Part shown: one piece after another, positions 53,088 through 63,646 of the stretch
Numbering within the stretch: position 1 is the first letter of the stretch
How the letters are laid out: every line of letters begins with the position of its first letter
Assembly: GCF_037975245.1 (NCBI RefSeq)
Contig: NC_092569.1
Span: 10,215,001-10,279,000, forward strand
Source: Apostichopus japonicus
Taxonomy: Eukaryota; Echinodermata; Holothuroidea; Aspidochirotida; Stichopodidae
Direction of reading: 5' to 3'
Length of the DNA stretch: 64,000 bases
Position numbers and translations under genes: made by a program
Notes under the pieces: model-generated
What the model was told of the DNA's origin: nothing
Databases searched by the model: none
The model's input: the letters and a program-made list of their open reading frames with translations, nothing else

Positions 53088-53776
53088 CAGGCGCGTATCC
53101 AGGATTTTCAAACCCGGGGGGCGCGAATTACTATCTAAGCGGAGCGCCACCATCGGTTGGCGCGCAGCGTACAAGAAAATTTCTTGTTTTGAAACCCCCC
53201 CAGATCACCGGAAACGGCACTTCTCGGGCTTGAAATGACCAACCAGATGTACACTTTTTGCCTGAGAACCAGGTATTTCCTAATAGTTTTTTGCTTCCAT
53301 CCATAACCTTTTTGAAGTTTGTCAACCCGGCACACATCATGTTCGACCTGATGGCATCTCCTGTGGGTCTTTGCTTTTGTAGGTGATTCTACGTCGCGGC
53401 CCACAATACCCGTCAGCCCCACTTTTCAAGGTTTTAAGCCCCATATTTGTTCAGAATTTGAAAATTCACATTTCTCGTGAATAAACTCACTTGAAAACAT
53501 ACCCATAATGTTGTACAAAATTTCATCTATGGACAACCAATATAGAAAAACTTCCTTCAACCCCTAACAGACCGGTCAAAATTGCACGAGTAGAGGGAAG
53601 TGTGATGCAGAATGTTGGTCAGAAATTTTCGAAAATTCAGACACAGTTAATTTATTGGTGTACAAACATTAAAACCTCTTATAACGGCTATTATAAAACT
53701 TGGTTGAAGGAAATGAAAAAATAGCAGATATTTCCGAAAGCGAACACTACACACATAGGCGTAGGAGGCGCGGCGG

Positions 53777-54153
53777 CAGTGGCGGAGCTAGGGGTATTGG
53801 TCAGGAGTGGCGAGAATGGTCTGTAGGAGAGCTTTCGACACTATCTAAGCGGAGCGCCACCACTGGTTGGCGCGTAGCGTACAGAAAATTTTTGAATAAA
53901 GATACTCCCTAGATCGCCGGAAATGACCCTTTCCGGGCCTGGCTAATTTGCAGATAAACGAAGAATAAGGTGTCATCGCGAAATTACACCAACAACATGT
54001 GAGAAATGTCAATAAGTAGATGAGAGCGCAATTAAAAAGTTAATAATCTAGAATAAGTAAAAAGTGGTAAAGAGCTGAAAAAGGCGCCAGCAGTCCATTT
54101 GAGTCCGTCAGGGGGGGCATCCACCCCCCGACCGTATGGACGCTCCGCCACTG
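53777..54153. mobile_element. Nested 377-bp hAT-like MITE
   Basis: Ends CAGTGGCGGAGC and GCTCCGCCACTG, flanked on both sides by CGCGGCGG (53769-53776 and 54154-54161), a perfect 8-bp target duplication. The same family occurs inverted at 61519-62981. It carries one copy of the GC hairpin core near 53848-53880. Confidence 0.85.
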
Positions 54154-54588
54154 CGCGGCGGGGGTGCAGCCCCTAATTCGCCATTACTAATGTAAAAGAG
54201 AGTTTTTACATAATTGGACCTCCATGCTTTTTCTCCATCTACATGAGACATGTCGTTGTTTACATTAGCATCCCGCGAAATACTGCGCAATTTTAACGGA
54301 CCGTACGGTACATGATGGCATGCGATGTAATAACCGATGCTTGCTTATATGATATTGACATGAACACGTTGAACGCGCGCTTCGCTCTTGAAAATTTTGG
54401 TTATTTTTTCAGGCAAGTCGGACAGTTTTGAGGCTTTTCATCCTGGAACGCCATTTTCATGCTCACTGATATGATGTGATATCTGCTGTTTGCGTTACAA
54501 ATTCGAACAGGCGCGTAGCGAGGAATATGCCAAGGGAGGGGCGTAGCCTGTAGGCAAATTATCTAAGCGTAGCGCCACCATAGGTTGG

Positions 54589-54760
54589 CGCGAAGCGTAC
54601 AAGAAAATTTTGGCCGAAAATGCCTCCCAGATCACTGGAAATGGCACTACCCAGGACCATTTGTAAGCGCGAAGCGTACAAGCAAATTTTGGCCGAAAAT
54701 ATCTCCCAGATCGCTGGAAATGACACTTCCCAGGCCTTGTAAGTTGCCTCTAAGCACTTT
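54589..54760. repeat. Tandem duplication of about 80 bp in the composite element
   Basis: Two copies of a unit running from GCGAAGCGTACAAG through CTCCCAGATC to CTTCCCAGG-like ends, arranged head to tail with a few substitutions. Confidence 0.7.
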
Positions 54761-55089
54761 CTATTTTGAAATTACTTAGCGATATCATTTAAAAAAATGC
54801 TGAATGGGGGGGGGGGGCAGGCGGTCGCCCCCATCCCAAAATGCGTCATGTTCCCCGACGACACGGTCGAGTTCGAGACCAGCCACAGTTGGTTTCATAG
54901 CACAATTCTACACACGCGTTATGATAGACCATATATAGTACATATATAGATCATTAGTGAGAGAGGAAAATGGAAACGTCAAAAAAAGGAGTTGTCGGTG
55001 TAAGGGGTAGGGTGAGTCACACTTTTACGAAATCATTGATCCGTCACTGGCTACCCTTCAGCGCTGTAATGATGTCACTGTTCCTCTTT

Positions 55090-55246
55090 CTCTCCCCGGT
55101 GTCTTCGCGTTTTTATTTTACTCCCTCCTTTTCTCCCTTTTCTCTCTTTCTTCTTTTTCTCCTTCCCTTCCTTCCTCTCCTCCTCCTCTTTTTTCCCCTC
55201 TTTTTTCCTTTTTTCTTCTCTTTTTTTTCTCTCCTCTTTTTCTTAC
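55090..55246. repeat. Pyrimidine (C/T) tract
   Basis: About 150 bp of almost uninterrupted T and C on the plus strand near the right end of the composite element. Confidence 0.9.
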
Positions 55247-55294
55247 CCGGGGGGCGCGCGCCCCCAACGCCCCCCCCCCCTGGATACGCACCTG

Positions 55295-55478
55295 GTATAG
55301 AAAGAAGCTCCATTAGATAATTCTATATCCACACGAAGTTCGTAGTCTGCTTGATTCGTCAAATATGATAACTTTTCATTGCCGAGCCAAAACTCAGTTG
55401 AGAGAAAACCAAATCCATCTTTATACTGTGACCAACTCCTATTGAAATTCACAGAACTGCTGTTGCGACGTTGTATGA
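55295..55478 (-). pseudogene. FReD middle exon, unit B, proximal part
   Basis: The frame reads VIQRRNSSSVNFNRSWSQYK, then EFWLGNEKLSYLT, LRVDI and GASFYT, where the transposon begins. It is the proximal part of the same FReD exon type as 51546-51810. At its 5' edge the expected CAG acceptor reads CAA (55480-55482), so a phase-0 junction with the upstream exon (GGWT) lacks the AG; the only nearby AG would shift the frame by one. Confidence 0.75.
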
Positions 55479-55798
55479 CTTGTAACAGAGCAGAAATATA
55501 TGTTAAACATTATCGAAACTTACATATACTCTCTGGATTGTGCACAAATATTTGGAAAGGGCTAATTTAAATATGTGTATCTTTAATGCATTAAGACTTC
55601 ATATCTTTTCCACCAATAATAGATACTTTCCCAATTTCGACGTTCCTAAGTGATGATGCGACTTCTTGATTACTCTTACACATGTTTTCCGTTATGATCA
55701 AGTCATAATACCTGCATCTAAACAAACAGGTTTTATCTCATTTAAAATAATGTTAAAGTAAGTTTCGAACATGACATAAACATTTCCTACAGGCGTAC

Positions 55799-55968
55799 CG
55801 TCCAGCCTCCTTCTTCAACGTCGTTGTTGCAGTACACCTCAAATGGTTCTTCAAATCCATCTGGCTTGATAATGTAAACTCCGCTAGAGTTGGACGTAGA
55901 ACACTGACTTTTAGCGTCACGGCAGTCCTTTGGATATTCAGAACGTTTATAAAAGAAGTATTGGGCCA
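55799..55968 (-). CDS. FReD start exon, unit B
   Basis: After a TTACAG acceptor the frame reads AQYFFYKRSEYPKDCRDA, then SSGVYIIKP, FEVYCNND and EEGGWT, meeting a GTACGC donor in phase 0. DC-DA, G-Y-I-P, V-C and GGWT are the opening strands of a fibrinogen C-terminal domain, including the first conserved cysteines. The exon is intact; the next exon is interrupted by the transposon and has a defective acceptor. Confidence 0.75.
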
Positions 55969-55979
55969 CTGTAAGAAAT

Positions 55980-58360
55980 AAAATAACAACAAGCCAAACG
56001 ATTTATTCATATATTTAAAACATGTTAAACAATTTGCAACAAAACTGTGTCACCGTATACTGATACATGAAATGCTGCCAATAAATTGGAAAATTATCAG
56101 TGATTTTAGGAGACACCTAACATCGAAGCAGGAAATATTGAATTAGACAATTGTTAAAATATGAATATGCAAACCTTTATATAAGCAATAGTAGGTGTAC
56201 CATGCTCTGTTTTATATTACAAATAATACAAGACATGTTATGACAAGAATGATACAATCTAACCCCCCCCCCCCCCCATCCCTCCCTGCCTCCAAAAAAA
56301 TAAAACAGTTTTGAAGAGAATAGTTATAGAATATGCATCAATTTGCAAGAAAATTGTATCACCTGTATCACTGATACATGACTTTAATAGAAAATGCTGC
56401 CAAGAAATTTGAGACTTGTCTGTGATTTTAGGAGACACCTAACATCGCAGACAGAAAGATTTAATTAGACAATTGTTTAAAAATGAATTTGCACACCTAT
56501 AAATAAAAGTTAGTAGATATTTAATTGTAAATGTAAATATAAGACCTGTAATGAAAACAATTGATACAATCTAACCACTCTCAAATACTCTGGTAATGAG
56601 AATAAATAATTAATCATCTAAATTGTTGTTCACTGACATTTTTACCTGCGTCAGATTGACAACTTCATTTATTACAATTATACAATTTTAATTTTAATTA
56701 CTGAAATGGGTTACCTAACTTGGCGAAAAGCCTGAAAAGAAAACAATCAGATTCTGTTTTGTATTTTTTTTTAGGGTGGTGGAACAGTTATATAAACCAA
56801 ACAATTTTCAACATAGATTGGCTTTCCGATCAAGAAACACAGATGGCTCTGTGAAAAGCAGAATACATTTATCGCAGCGCTATGTAAGCGATGGTAATTT
56901 AATGGAGATGGAGGGATAACATTACTTATTTCGGTTCTGCTGTCTTAAATTAAGGAAACATGTGATACAAAAACGTTTAAAAATATTGATGTCATTTAAA
57001 TATTCATTTAACTATTTCATAATGGTCGATATAAAATTCCTTGTATTTTGTGTTTTAATGTAATAACTAATTGTGAACAAAATGTAAAAAAAAAAACACG
57101 ACAGACAGTCTTTACTCCACGGACAGCATCGCAAGAGTTTTAAACCGATATAGTTTACAATGGAAGGCTATGTTATCCAAATTGTTTCATTTGTTTGCAT
57201 GAAACGAAACGAAAATTTTTTTTTTTTTGTATTGATAAAGACCCTTAAGTTAACATGATTAAAAGGAAAACTTGTTGCACCGTACAAACATAGATCGTCC
57301 AAGGTACGATCGCAGCGTTGTCAATGGTGATGACTTAATGACGATTTAAAGGAAGAAATACTTTGTATAAGAAGTAATGTTTTTGAATAGTAACGAAGTG
57401 ATTTTGAATTGAATTATAACTTGAGCCTGTCTTGTATAACAAACTTTTATTTGATAACACATAACAATTATATGAATGAATGAAGGAATAAAGTAAACGA
57501 CGTACGTCAATGTATAAGACAAACTCATGAAACACTTTCCTTTTGGGGTCAATAGAATTATGTGTTATATATGAGTTATATAGGATATATGTGAGTAATA
57601 TACACCGTATATTTTAATACTGATTAAGACCGTTCAGGTGACATGGATTATGAATTTTTCTTAAATTGTAGAAGTACACTATTGATTGACATGGGAATAC
57701 TAATAGGTATGAAATGCAACAATTGCATGCGTTAAGGTTTACAGAAAATGTTAGCTGATCTAAATATTAAAAATATGCTTTAAATTGTAAATACACTAAA
57801 GCGTTAATAAATAATTCGTGCGAAAGTACCTGACAATATCCGATACCGGTTTATTTATGTTACAACCAGAGTTAACGTTACATTAAATCTAGAGTAAAAT
57901 GAATTAAGAGTGCATAGTGTAACCGATATAATTCAAAGTCGCAGAGAACAAGTTTAATAGTATTCAACCCTTGCAGATATTTTTCAATTTCTAAGAATAT
58001 CACTATATTGTTCAAGAGTAAGTAAGTGTCTCATTTTCAAAGTTAAAAACAGATTGTTTGATAATAAGTTGTAGGGAATAAACTATATTGTGCGTTAGAC
58101 ATAATTTAAAGACTGGTAGTTCGAAGAACCTTTATGACAACGAAGCGAATGAGTTTGAACGAACGAACGAACGAAATAAATAAATATAAATACATCGATA
58201 TTTTTTTACGAAGTTACCATATAAAGTCTATGTTTACCAATAGCAAACAACGTTTTCTATTTGCAGTCTCGCCAATAATATTCCAATACCTATTGTGATA
58301 TTCCGAGTATGATATAAATATATTGACTATAATTTTATGATGTTATTAAGATAAATATAT
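55980..58360. other. AT-rich interval, no gene recognised
   Basis: Upstream of the FReD exons in the gene's direction, so 5' exons or a promoter could lie here, but none was recognised. Two stretches (about 56040-56180 and 56335-56500) are degenerate copies of one another, sharing TGATTTTAGGAGACACCTAA. Confidence 0.4.
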
Positions 58361-58369
58361 CAATTTATA

Positions 58370-58374
58370 TATAT

Positions 58375-58439
<65 letters not shown>

Positions 58440-58651
58440 CATATATTTATACATATATATATATATATATAAATATTGATATATATATATATATAAATAT
58501 TGATATATATATATATATATCAATATCAATATTTATATATATATATATATATATAAAGATATACATATATATATAAAGATATATAGATATATATATATAT
58601 ATTTATATATATATATATATCTATATATCTTTATATATATATGTATATCTT

Positions 58652-58685
<34 letters not shown>

Positions 58686-58767
58686 AATATTGATATTGAT
58701 ATATATATATATATATATATATATATCAATATTTATATATATATATATATATATGTATAAATATATG

Positions 58768-58835
<68 letters not shown>

Positions 58836-58838
58836 TAT

Positions 58839-58871
<33 letters not shown>

Positions 58872-58891
58872 GATATATATGTATGTATAAA

Positions 58892-58941
<50 letters not shown>

Positions 58942-58960
58942 GATATAGATATATATATAG
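58370..58960. repeat. Long complex (TA)n tract with internal inverted repeats
   Basis: TA repeat interrupted symmetrically by AAATATTGATAT and ATATCAATATTT blocks, so large parts can fold back on themselves. Confidence 0.9.
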
Positions 58961-59443
58961 CATGCCAATTTGTAACTTACATACATACGCAATGCATTAA
59001 AATTTTATTTCGAAAATATGATCCCCCTTTCACTTTGGCCATAAATATTGATATACGCGAAATACACCATACATGGTCAACTTCAAAACTCGAGAAAACT
59101 TATACTCTCCAAACATTAACTGACTTAGTAAAGAGATATTACAATGAGGCGCGCAAAAACGGTTTTTGTTGCTTTGAGAGGGGATTCTTAAATACTACGT
59201 TCGTTTGATGTAGAGTGGTGCTATTTTTGGAACACTTTGAAACAATGTTGGATTTTCAACATGTTTATAGGTTGTACTGTTAATATTTATGTACTACATC
59301 ACTAAGGATTTGTGTAATGTTCTGTCACTAAGTGGGGAAGGGTGGCAGGCAGGGTCAATACTCCTCCCTTGTACATTGGCAGAAACTGTATCCTTAGACG
59401 TCAAGTTTTGTGGTGGCGCCCTTGATGACCATACATCAGAGCC

Positions 59444-59445
<2 letters not shown>

Positions 59446-59518
<73 letters not shown>
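59446..59518. repeat. (TA)n tract, left flank of the hAT-like insertion
   Basis: Interrupted from its continuation at 60845 by the TIR element at 59519-60844. Confidence 0.9.
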
Positions 59519-59521
<3 letters not shown>

Positions 59522-60844
59522 GGGCGTTTCCAGGGGGGCGCAACAGGCGCGCGCACCCCCTATTGGCCGTCACCAAAAAAAAAAGTTTAGCAAAAAAAAA
59601 AAATTGATGACGACCTTTATGTGAGATGTCGGTGATCGCTCAACCCCCCCCCCCCCCCCTCCCGTATGCTTTATTTTTTGTTTGCCAAAAAAAGGTTCTG
59701 GCGAAGTTCGGCGGCATAATAGTTTTAGAAACATAGATGGTAATTGTGTTTGTATTATCACTATAAACACTAAGTGACATGCCAGCCATACTAAATTGTG
59801 CATTTTGTGTCCATATTTACTGGAAATGTTGCTTATTATTAAGGTCGAAAAATTGATCACATATGGCCATGGGCGGCGATCCTGGGTGGAGGGGGGATAT
59901 ATCCCCCCATGAAAATAGGTGGAGGGGATGTAATGCACCATATCCGCCCCCCCCACCAAATGCCAGGGATAAGAATATTTTCATGCCTACATTTATGCAT
60001 CTTCGTTAATGTACGGCTCTTTTTTAGCTTCATTTCTCGCCTACCATAAACGCAGTGCGATCTTTTCAAATAAAGCGTCTTTATAAAGCAAAAATAGTTG
60101 ACTGTAGGCTTCATTGGCCCTATAACAACAAAATGTATTATTGCGCCCACGGTACATATATGCACCCTCATAGTATTCATATAGGCCCTATAGTAGGCCT
60201 ACACACGTACATGTTCCCTCGAACAGCTGAGAATCTCATGTAACCAGGGTAATGCTTAATACACGTTTCACCTGGATGCCCTAGCAATCGGTACCTAGGA
60301 ATGTAACTATGTGTAATTGTGTATTGCATGTGTATAGGCTTATAATAGCCTGCATGAGGTCATTTTCTTCATCGAATAATATAAAAGAGCTCTCGAACAT
60401 TCTAACGTTGCGCCTGAAACAAGATTGACAAGGGCAATTTTCCCAAAATAACACCCGAAATTTAAAAAAAAGTATTTTGGATCCTGATTATGAGATATTT
60501 CGGACATGACATCCCTATTTTAAAGTTGGGTATATGCCGCTTGGAAACCTCGGGAAGTGCCGTTTCCGGCCATCTAGAGGGTTTGTTAATCCCAAAATTT
60601 TCTTGTACGCTTCGCGCCAACCCATGGTGGCGCTACGCTTAGATAGTCAACAAGGTCATATCCCCCCCCCCCCCCCACTCGGAAGTACGGATCGCCGCCC
60701 ATGCATATGACACCATTTTGCATTTCAGCCCTTCTTCGAAAGCAAAAATTGTACACCCCTTCCCTTAGACCCATCCCCCAGGACGGCGATCATTCATGCC
60801 TGACGCCCCCCCCCCCCTATTGGAAAATCCTCGATACGCCCCTG
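59519..60844. mobile_element. TIR element inserted in TA repeat
   Basis: Left end CAGGGGCGTTTCCAGG, right end in reverse complement CAGGGGCGTATCGAGG, with TA microsatellite directly on both sides. This TIR belongs to the same family as the FReD-exon insertion. It is internally nested with another element at 59868-60703. The target duplication cannot be resolved in TA repeat. Confidence 0.7.
59868..60703. mobile_element. Nested 836-bp hAT-like element
   Basis: Ends CATGGGCGGCGATCC and GGATCGCCGCCCATG, with CATATGGC on the left and CATATGAC on the right, a 7 of 8 match in the flanking octamers. Contains a reverse-oriented GC hairpin core at about 60598-60645 and C-homopolymers. No transposase recognised. 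Confidence 0.65.

Positions 60845-60938
<94 letters not shown>
60845..60938. repeat. (TA)n tract, right flank of the hAT-like insertion
   Basis: Continuation of the TA repeat at 59446-59518. Confidence 0.9.
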
Positions 60939-60940
<2 letters not shown>

Positions 60941-60980
60941 TTGTGCTGGTATGTATACGTGACCTATAGATAGTTTGCTT

Positions 60981-61160
60981 CTATCGATATTTAGGATTGA
61001 CATCTTCTTGAGCAGTCACATACTGGTAAGCAGGAGGAGGACAATGGATGGTGACTACGTCAACGCCGATTGCTGGTTGTGCAGCCATACTCAAAGCACC
61101 TGTATATGGATTCGTCAAATAAGTCTGCCCTGGTGGCAAAGCGTACGGTTGGTAGACAAT
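60981..61160 (-). CDS. MS4A-like right-edge gene, C-terminal tail exon
   Basis: Acceptor TTTATATAG, then IVYQPYALPPGQTYLTNP, a middle containing GALSMAAQPAIG, and a Pro-rich end CPPPAYQYVTAQED before a TAG stop. It aligns with the copy 2 tail exon from its first residue (IVNPPYAMPPGQ) to the PPxY motif (PPAY here, PPSY there). The tail is cytoplasmic, with Tyr and PPxY motifs. It is the last exon of the gene whose TM4 exon is at 63071-63196; no lesions are seen. Confidence 0.7.
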   Translation of the reverse strand: MVYQPYALPPGQTYLTNPYTGALSMAAQPAIGVDVVTIHCPPPAYQYVTAQEDVNPKYR

Positions 61161-61518
61161 CTATATAAATACACACACACAAAAGTGGGAAAAGAAAAAC
61201 GATGAATAGAAAAATATTAGCAAGTATTAGAAAGTAAATGTATTAAAACACCAAACAAATCAATTTTCTCTGATCCATTAATATGCTAAATTATGTTATT
61301 GTCTTTTCTGGCTTGATCAGATCAATTAAGAGAAATGAATTATTCTCAGTTTAAAAATGCTAACCTCAGTTCAAAATATAATGCTTAATGAAGGTATGGT
61401 CGGTTTAATGTACCTGTCATTACTTTACTTGCCAGAGGCGGATCCAGCCGCTTTCCGGAGTTGTATAAGGTGTGCAAGGTGCGGATGGCTCGGAGCTTCC
61501 ATATATAGGACTAATCAT

Positions 61519-62981
61519 CAGTGGCGGAGCGTCCATACAGCAGAGGGGCGGATGCAACCCCCCCCCCCCTCCATGACGGACTCAAATGGACTGCTGGCGT
61601 CCTTTTCAGCTTTTGATCACTTTTTACTTATTCGCGATTATTGACTTCTTTATTGCGCTCTCATCTACCTATTGACATTTGTCACATTATCTGCAAATTA
61701 GCAAGTCCCGGTGAGGGTCATTTCCGACGATCTAGGGAGTAACTTTACTCAAAAAGTTGCTTTACGCTCCGCGCCAACCTGTAGTGGCGCTTCGCTTATG
61801 CCGGCGTCACACTGTCCCGAAGTTGACACCAGATGGACACACGATAAAGAAAATGTTCAAAATTCGGCTCTGATCGTACAAACATCGGGCCATTCGTAAG
61901 GGAATCTTAAGCCATCGTTTGAGCGCCGGTGGAGTTTTTCAGGCTCCGGCAGCAACTTCGTTAGCGGTGGCAAAACCTTTGGCATGCCAAAAAATTGCCG
62001 GAAGACCTTCGTAGGTTCATTTTCGTGTTGAATTCGTGTGTCCATTTTGCCCTTCGTAAGGCCATCGTGGGGGTATCTTATCAAATCGTGTCATCTTTGT
62101 TTTTACTTCGTGTGATCATCGGTGCCATCGGGCATTTTCGCCTCACGAAGACAATACGAAGGAAACAAGAAGCTGCCCGATTGTCTTAAGAAGGCAACAC
62201 GACTACGTGAAGCCCTCGCAATGCCGTCGTGTAGTTATCGTATTATAGTACGATGACATCGAGATGGGACCACGGTATCGGCGAAGACAGTCGAATTTGA
62301 GAACCTCAAGCGTTTCCCAGGTGTCATGGTAACGTGGACAAATAAAGGCCAGCCTCAGAGCATCTTCCTCAGCCAGTCCTGAGCAACTCTACAGACCAGA
62401 GGCGTGTGTAACTCTCAAAGCTACAATCACAATCACAATTAACCACAATTCAGTTCCTGCAGAATGGCATACTTTGGTGATGAGACAACCAGGAAAAAGA
62501 AGGCAGCAGCATTGCTTCTTTTGATGCACCTCTGAGAACATGATGAGCAACTCTTACAGGCCCAGCACCTCCTCTTACAATAACAAAGCATTATTTTATT
62601 TCACTTTGTCATTTCTTGCTATTTGCCTTTCTAGCATTCGACAATGTACTAATCAATACGTCGTCGTGTAGCCATCGTGTGGCCTTCGTGTGGCACTCGT
62701 GTGTCATGCGGGTAAACTACTTAATAGAAATGCACATCTTCGTGTTGCCTTCGTGTGTGGTTCGGGTGCCATCGTGTGACCTTCTTTAGGCATCGTACTT
62801 GCTTCGGCTGTTGATTGGCTGTTGACCAAGTTCGGGGCCATCTTCGTGCGAAATTCAAAATTCCATATTCGTATGGCCATCTGGTGTCAACCTCGGGACA
62901 GCGTGACGCCTGAATATAGTGTCGAAAGCGCCCATACAAACCATTTCGCCCCCCTGACCAATACCCTTAGCTCCGCCACTG
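61519..62981. mobile_element. hAT-like MITE split by a second element
   Basis: Ends CAGTGGCGGAGC and (reverse) CTCCGCCACTG, flanked by CTAATCAT (61511-61518) and CTAATCGT (62982-62989), an 8-bp duplication with one mismatch. It is the inverted sibling of 53777-54153; subtracting the inner element (61803-62910) leaves about 355 bp, matching the 377 bp of the unbroken copy. It sits in the last intron of the right-edge MS4A-like gene. Confidence 0.8.
61803..62910. mobile_element. 1.1-kb TIR element with degenerate TTCGTGTG repeats
   Basis: Inverted ends GGCGTCACACTGTCCCGA and, in reverse, GGCGTCACGCTGTCCCGA, with similarity continuing through TTGACACCAGATGG. The interior is rich in short degenerate units such as CCATCGTGTGG and CCTTCGTGTGG on one arm and their counterparts on the other. 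Coding capacity is not evident. The target duplication is unresolved. It interrupts the hAT-like MITE. Confidence 0.75.
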
Positions 62982-63070
62982 CTAATCGTGGTATTTCATC
63001 ACGGCGTTGATCACTGACTTGAAGTAAAGGTTAAGCTCATTGCTGTGACATTTTTAAACTTTCAACTCAC

Positions 63071-63196
63071 CACTTGTTGCCCATTCTCAGGACAGATCGC
63101 AATGCAAGTGAAACTGGCCCCTATGATGCAAAACAGCGCGTTCATAAGGTATGCGAAACATATTATGATGTAAATTATGGGGCGACTATCTCCACT
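63071..63196 (-). CDS. MS4A-like right-edge gene, TM4 exon
   Basis: A 126-bp, 42-codon open exon: acceptor TTTTCTTAG, donor GTGAGT. It begins SGDSRPIIYIIICFAYLMN, continues ALFCIIGASFTCIAI and ends CPENGQQV. One strong hydrophobic helix with the FCIIGASF core shared by all copies identifies TM4; it joins the tail exon at 61160 in phase 0. This is the only TM4 exon in the window without stops or frameshifts, so this member may be functional. TM1-TM3 exons are expected beyond 64000. Confidence 0.7.
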
Positions 63197-63199
63197 CTA

Positions 63200-63585
63200 A
63201 GAAAATTAAAATAAGGGAAGAAAAGTATGTTTTATCGTTGATAAAAATAACATAACAAAGTGCAATATCTGCTATTTATCACTCATTAGAAGTAATGATA
63301 TTTTTAAGTCCTTCAAATACTTTATTGTCATAGTTAGATATCAATATATCTAAGTAAATACGAACAAAACAATTCGTTTCTTTTGTAGTAATCCTTCACA
63401 AACAGGGACATTTCCTTCGGATATACGCGAGCAAAGGTGTTGAAAAATTGGGCGCTTTATAAACTCTTCATACGAAGATGGAAATTAAACTGTTAATGAA
63501 ATGGTCGATGTTTTAAATGTTTTGCAAATATTGAGATGCCTGAATTGAATCCTGTCATAAAAGTGTGAGAGGACTAAGCCAGGTT

Positions 63586-63646
<61 letters not shown>

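Larger units (their letters stand above)
53088..55294. mobile_element. 2.2-kb composite TIR element inside a FReD exon
   Basis: Ends are inverted repeats: CAGGCGCGTATCCAGG on the left and CCTGGATACGCACCTG on the right. Both sides carry GTATA (53083-53087 and 55295-55299), a 5-bp target duplication. Joining the flanks with one GTATA restores FReD exon reading, which fixes the boundaries. The interior has no transposase; it contains a nested hAT-like MITE (53777-54153), three GC-hairpin cores, a tandem duplication at 54589-54760 and a pyrimidine tract. hAT subgroups with 5-bp duplications exist, but assignment is uncertain. Confidence 0.8.

Noticed and set aside
55113-55313. Lys/Arg/Glu-rich minus-strand frame
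   Set aside because: Translation of the pyrimidine tract inside the transposon; low complexity and not a gene.
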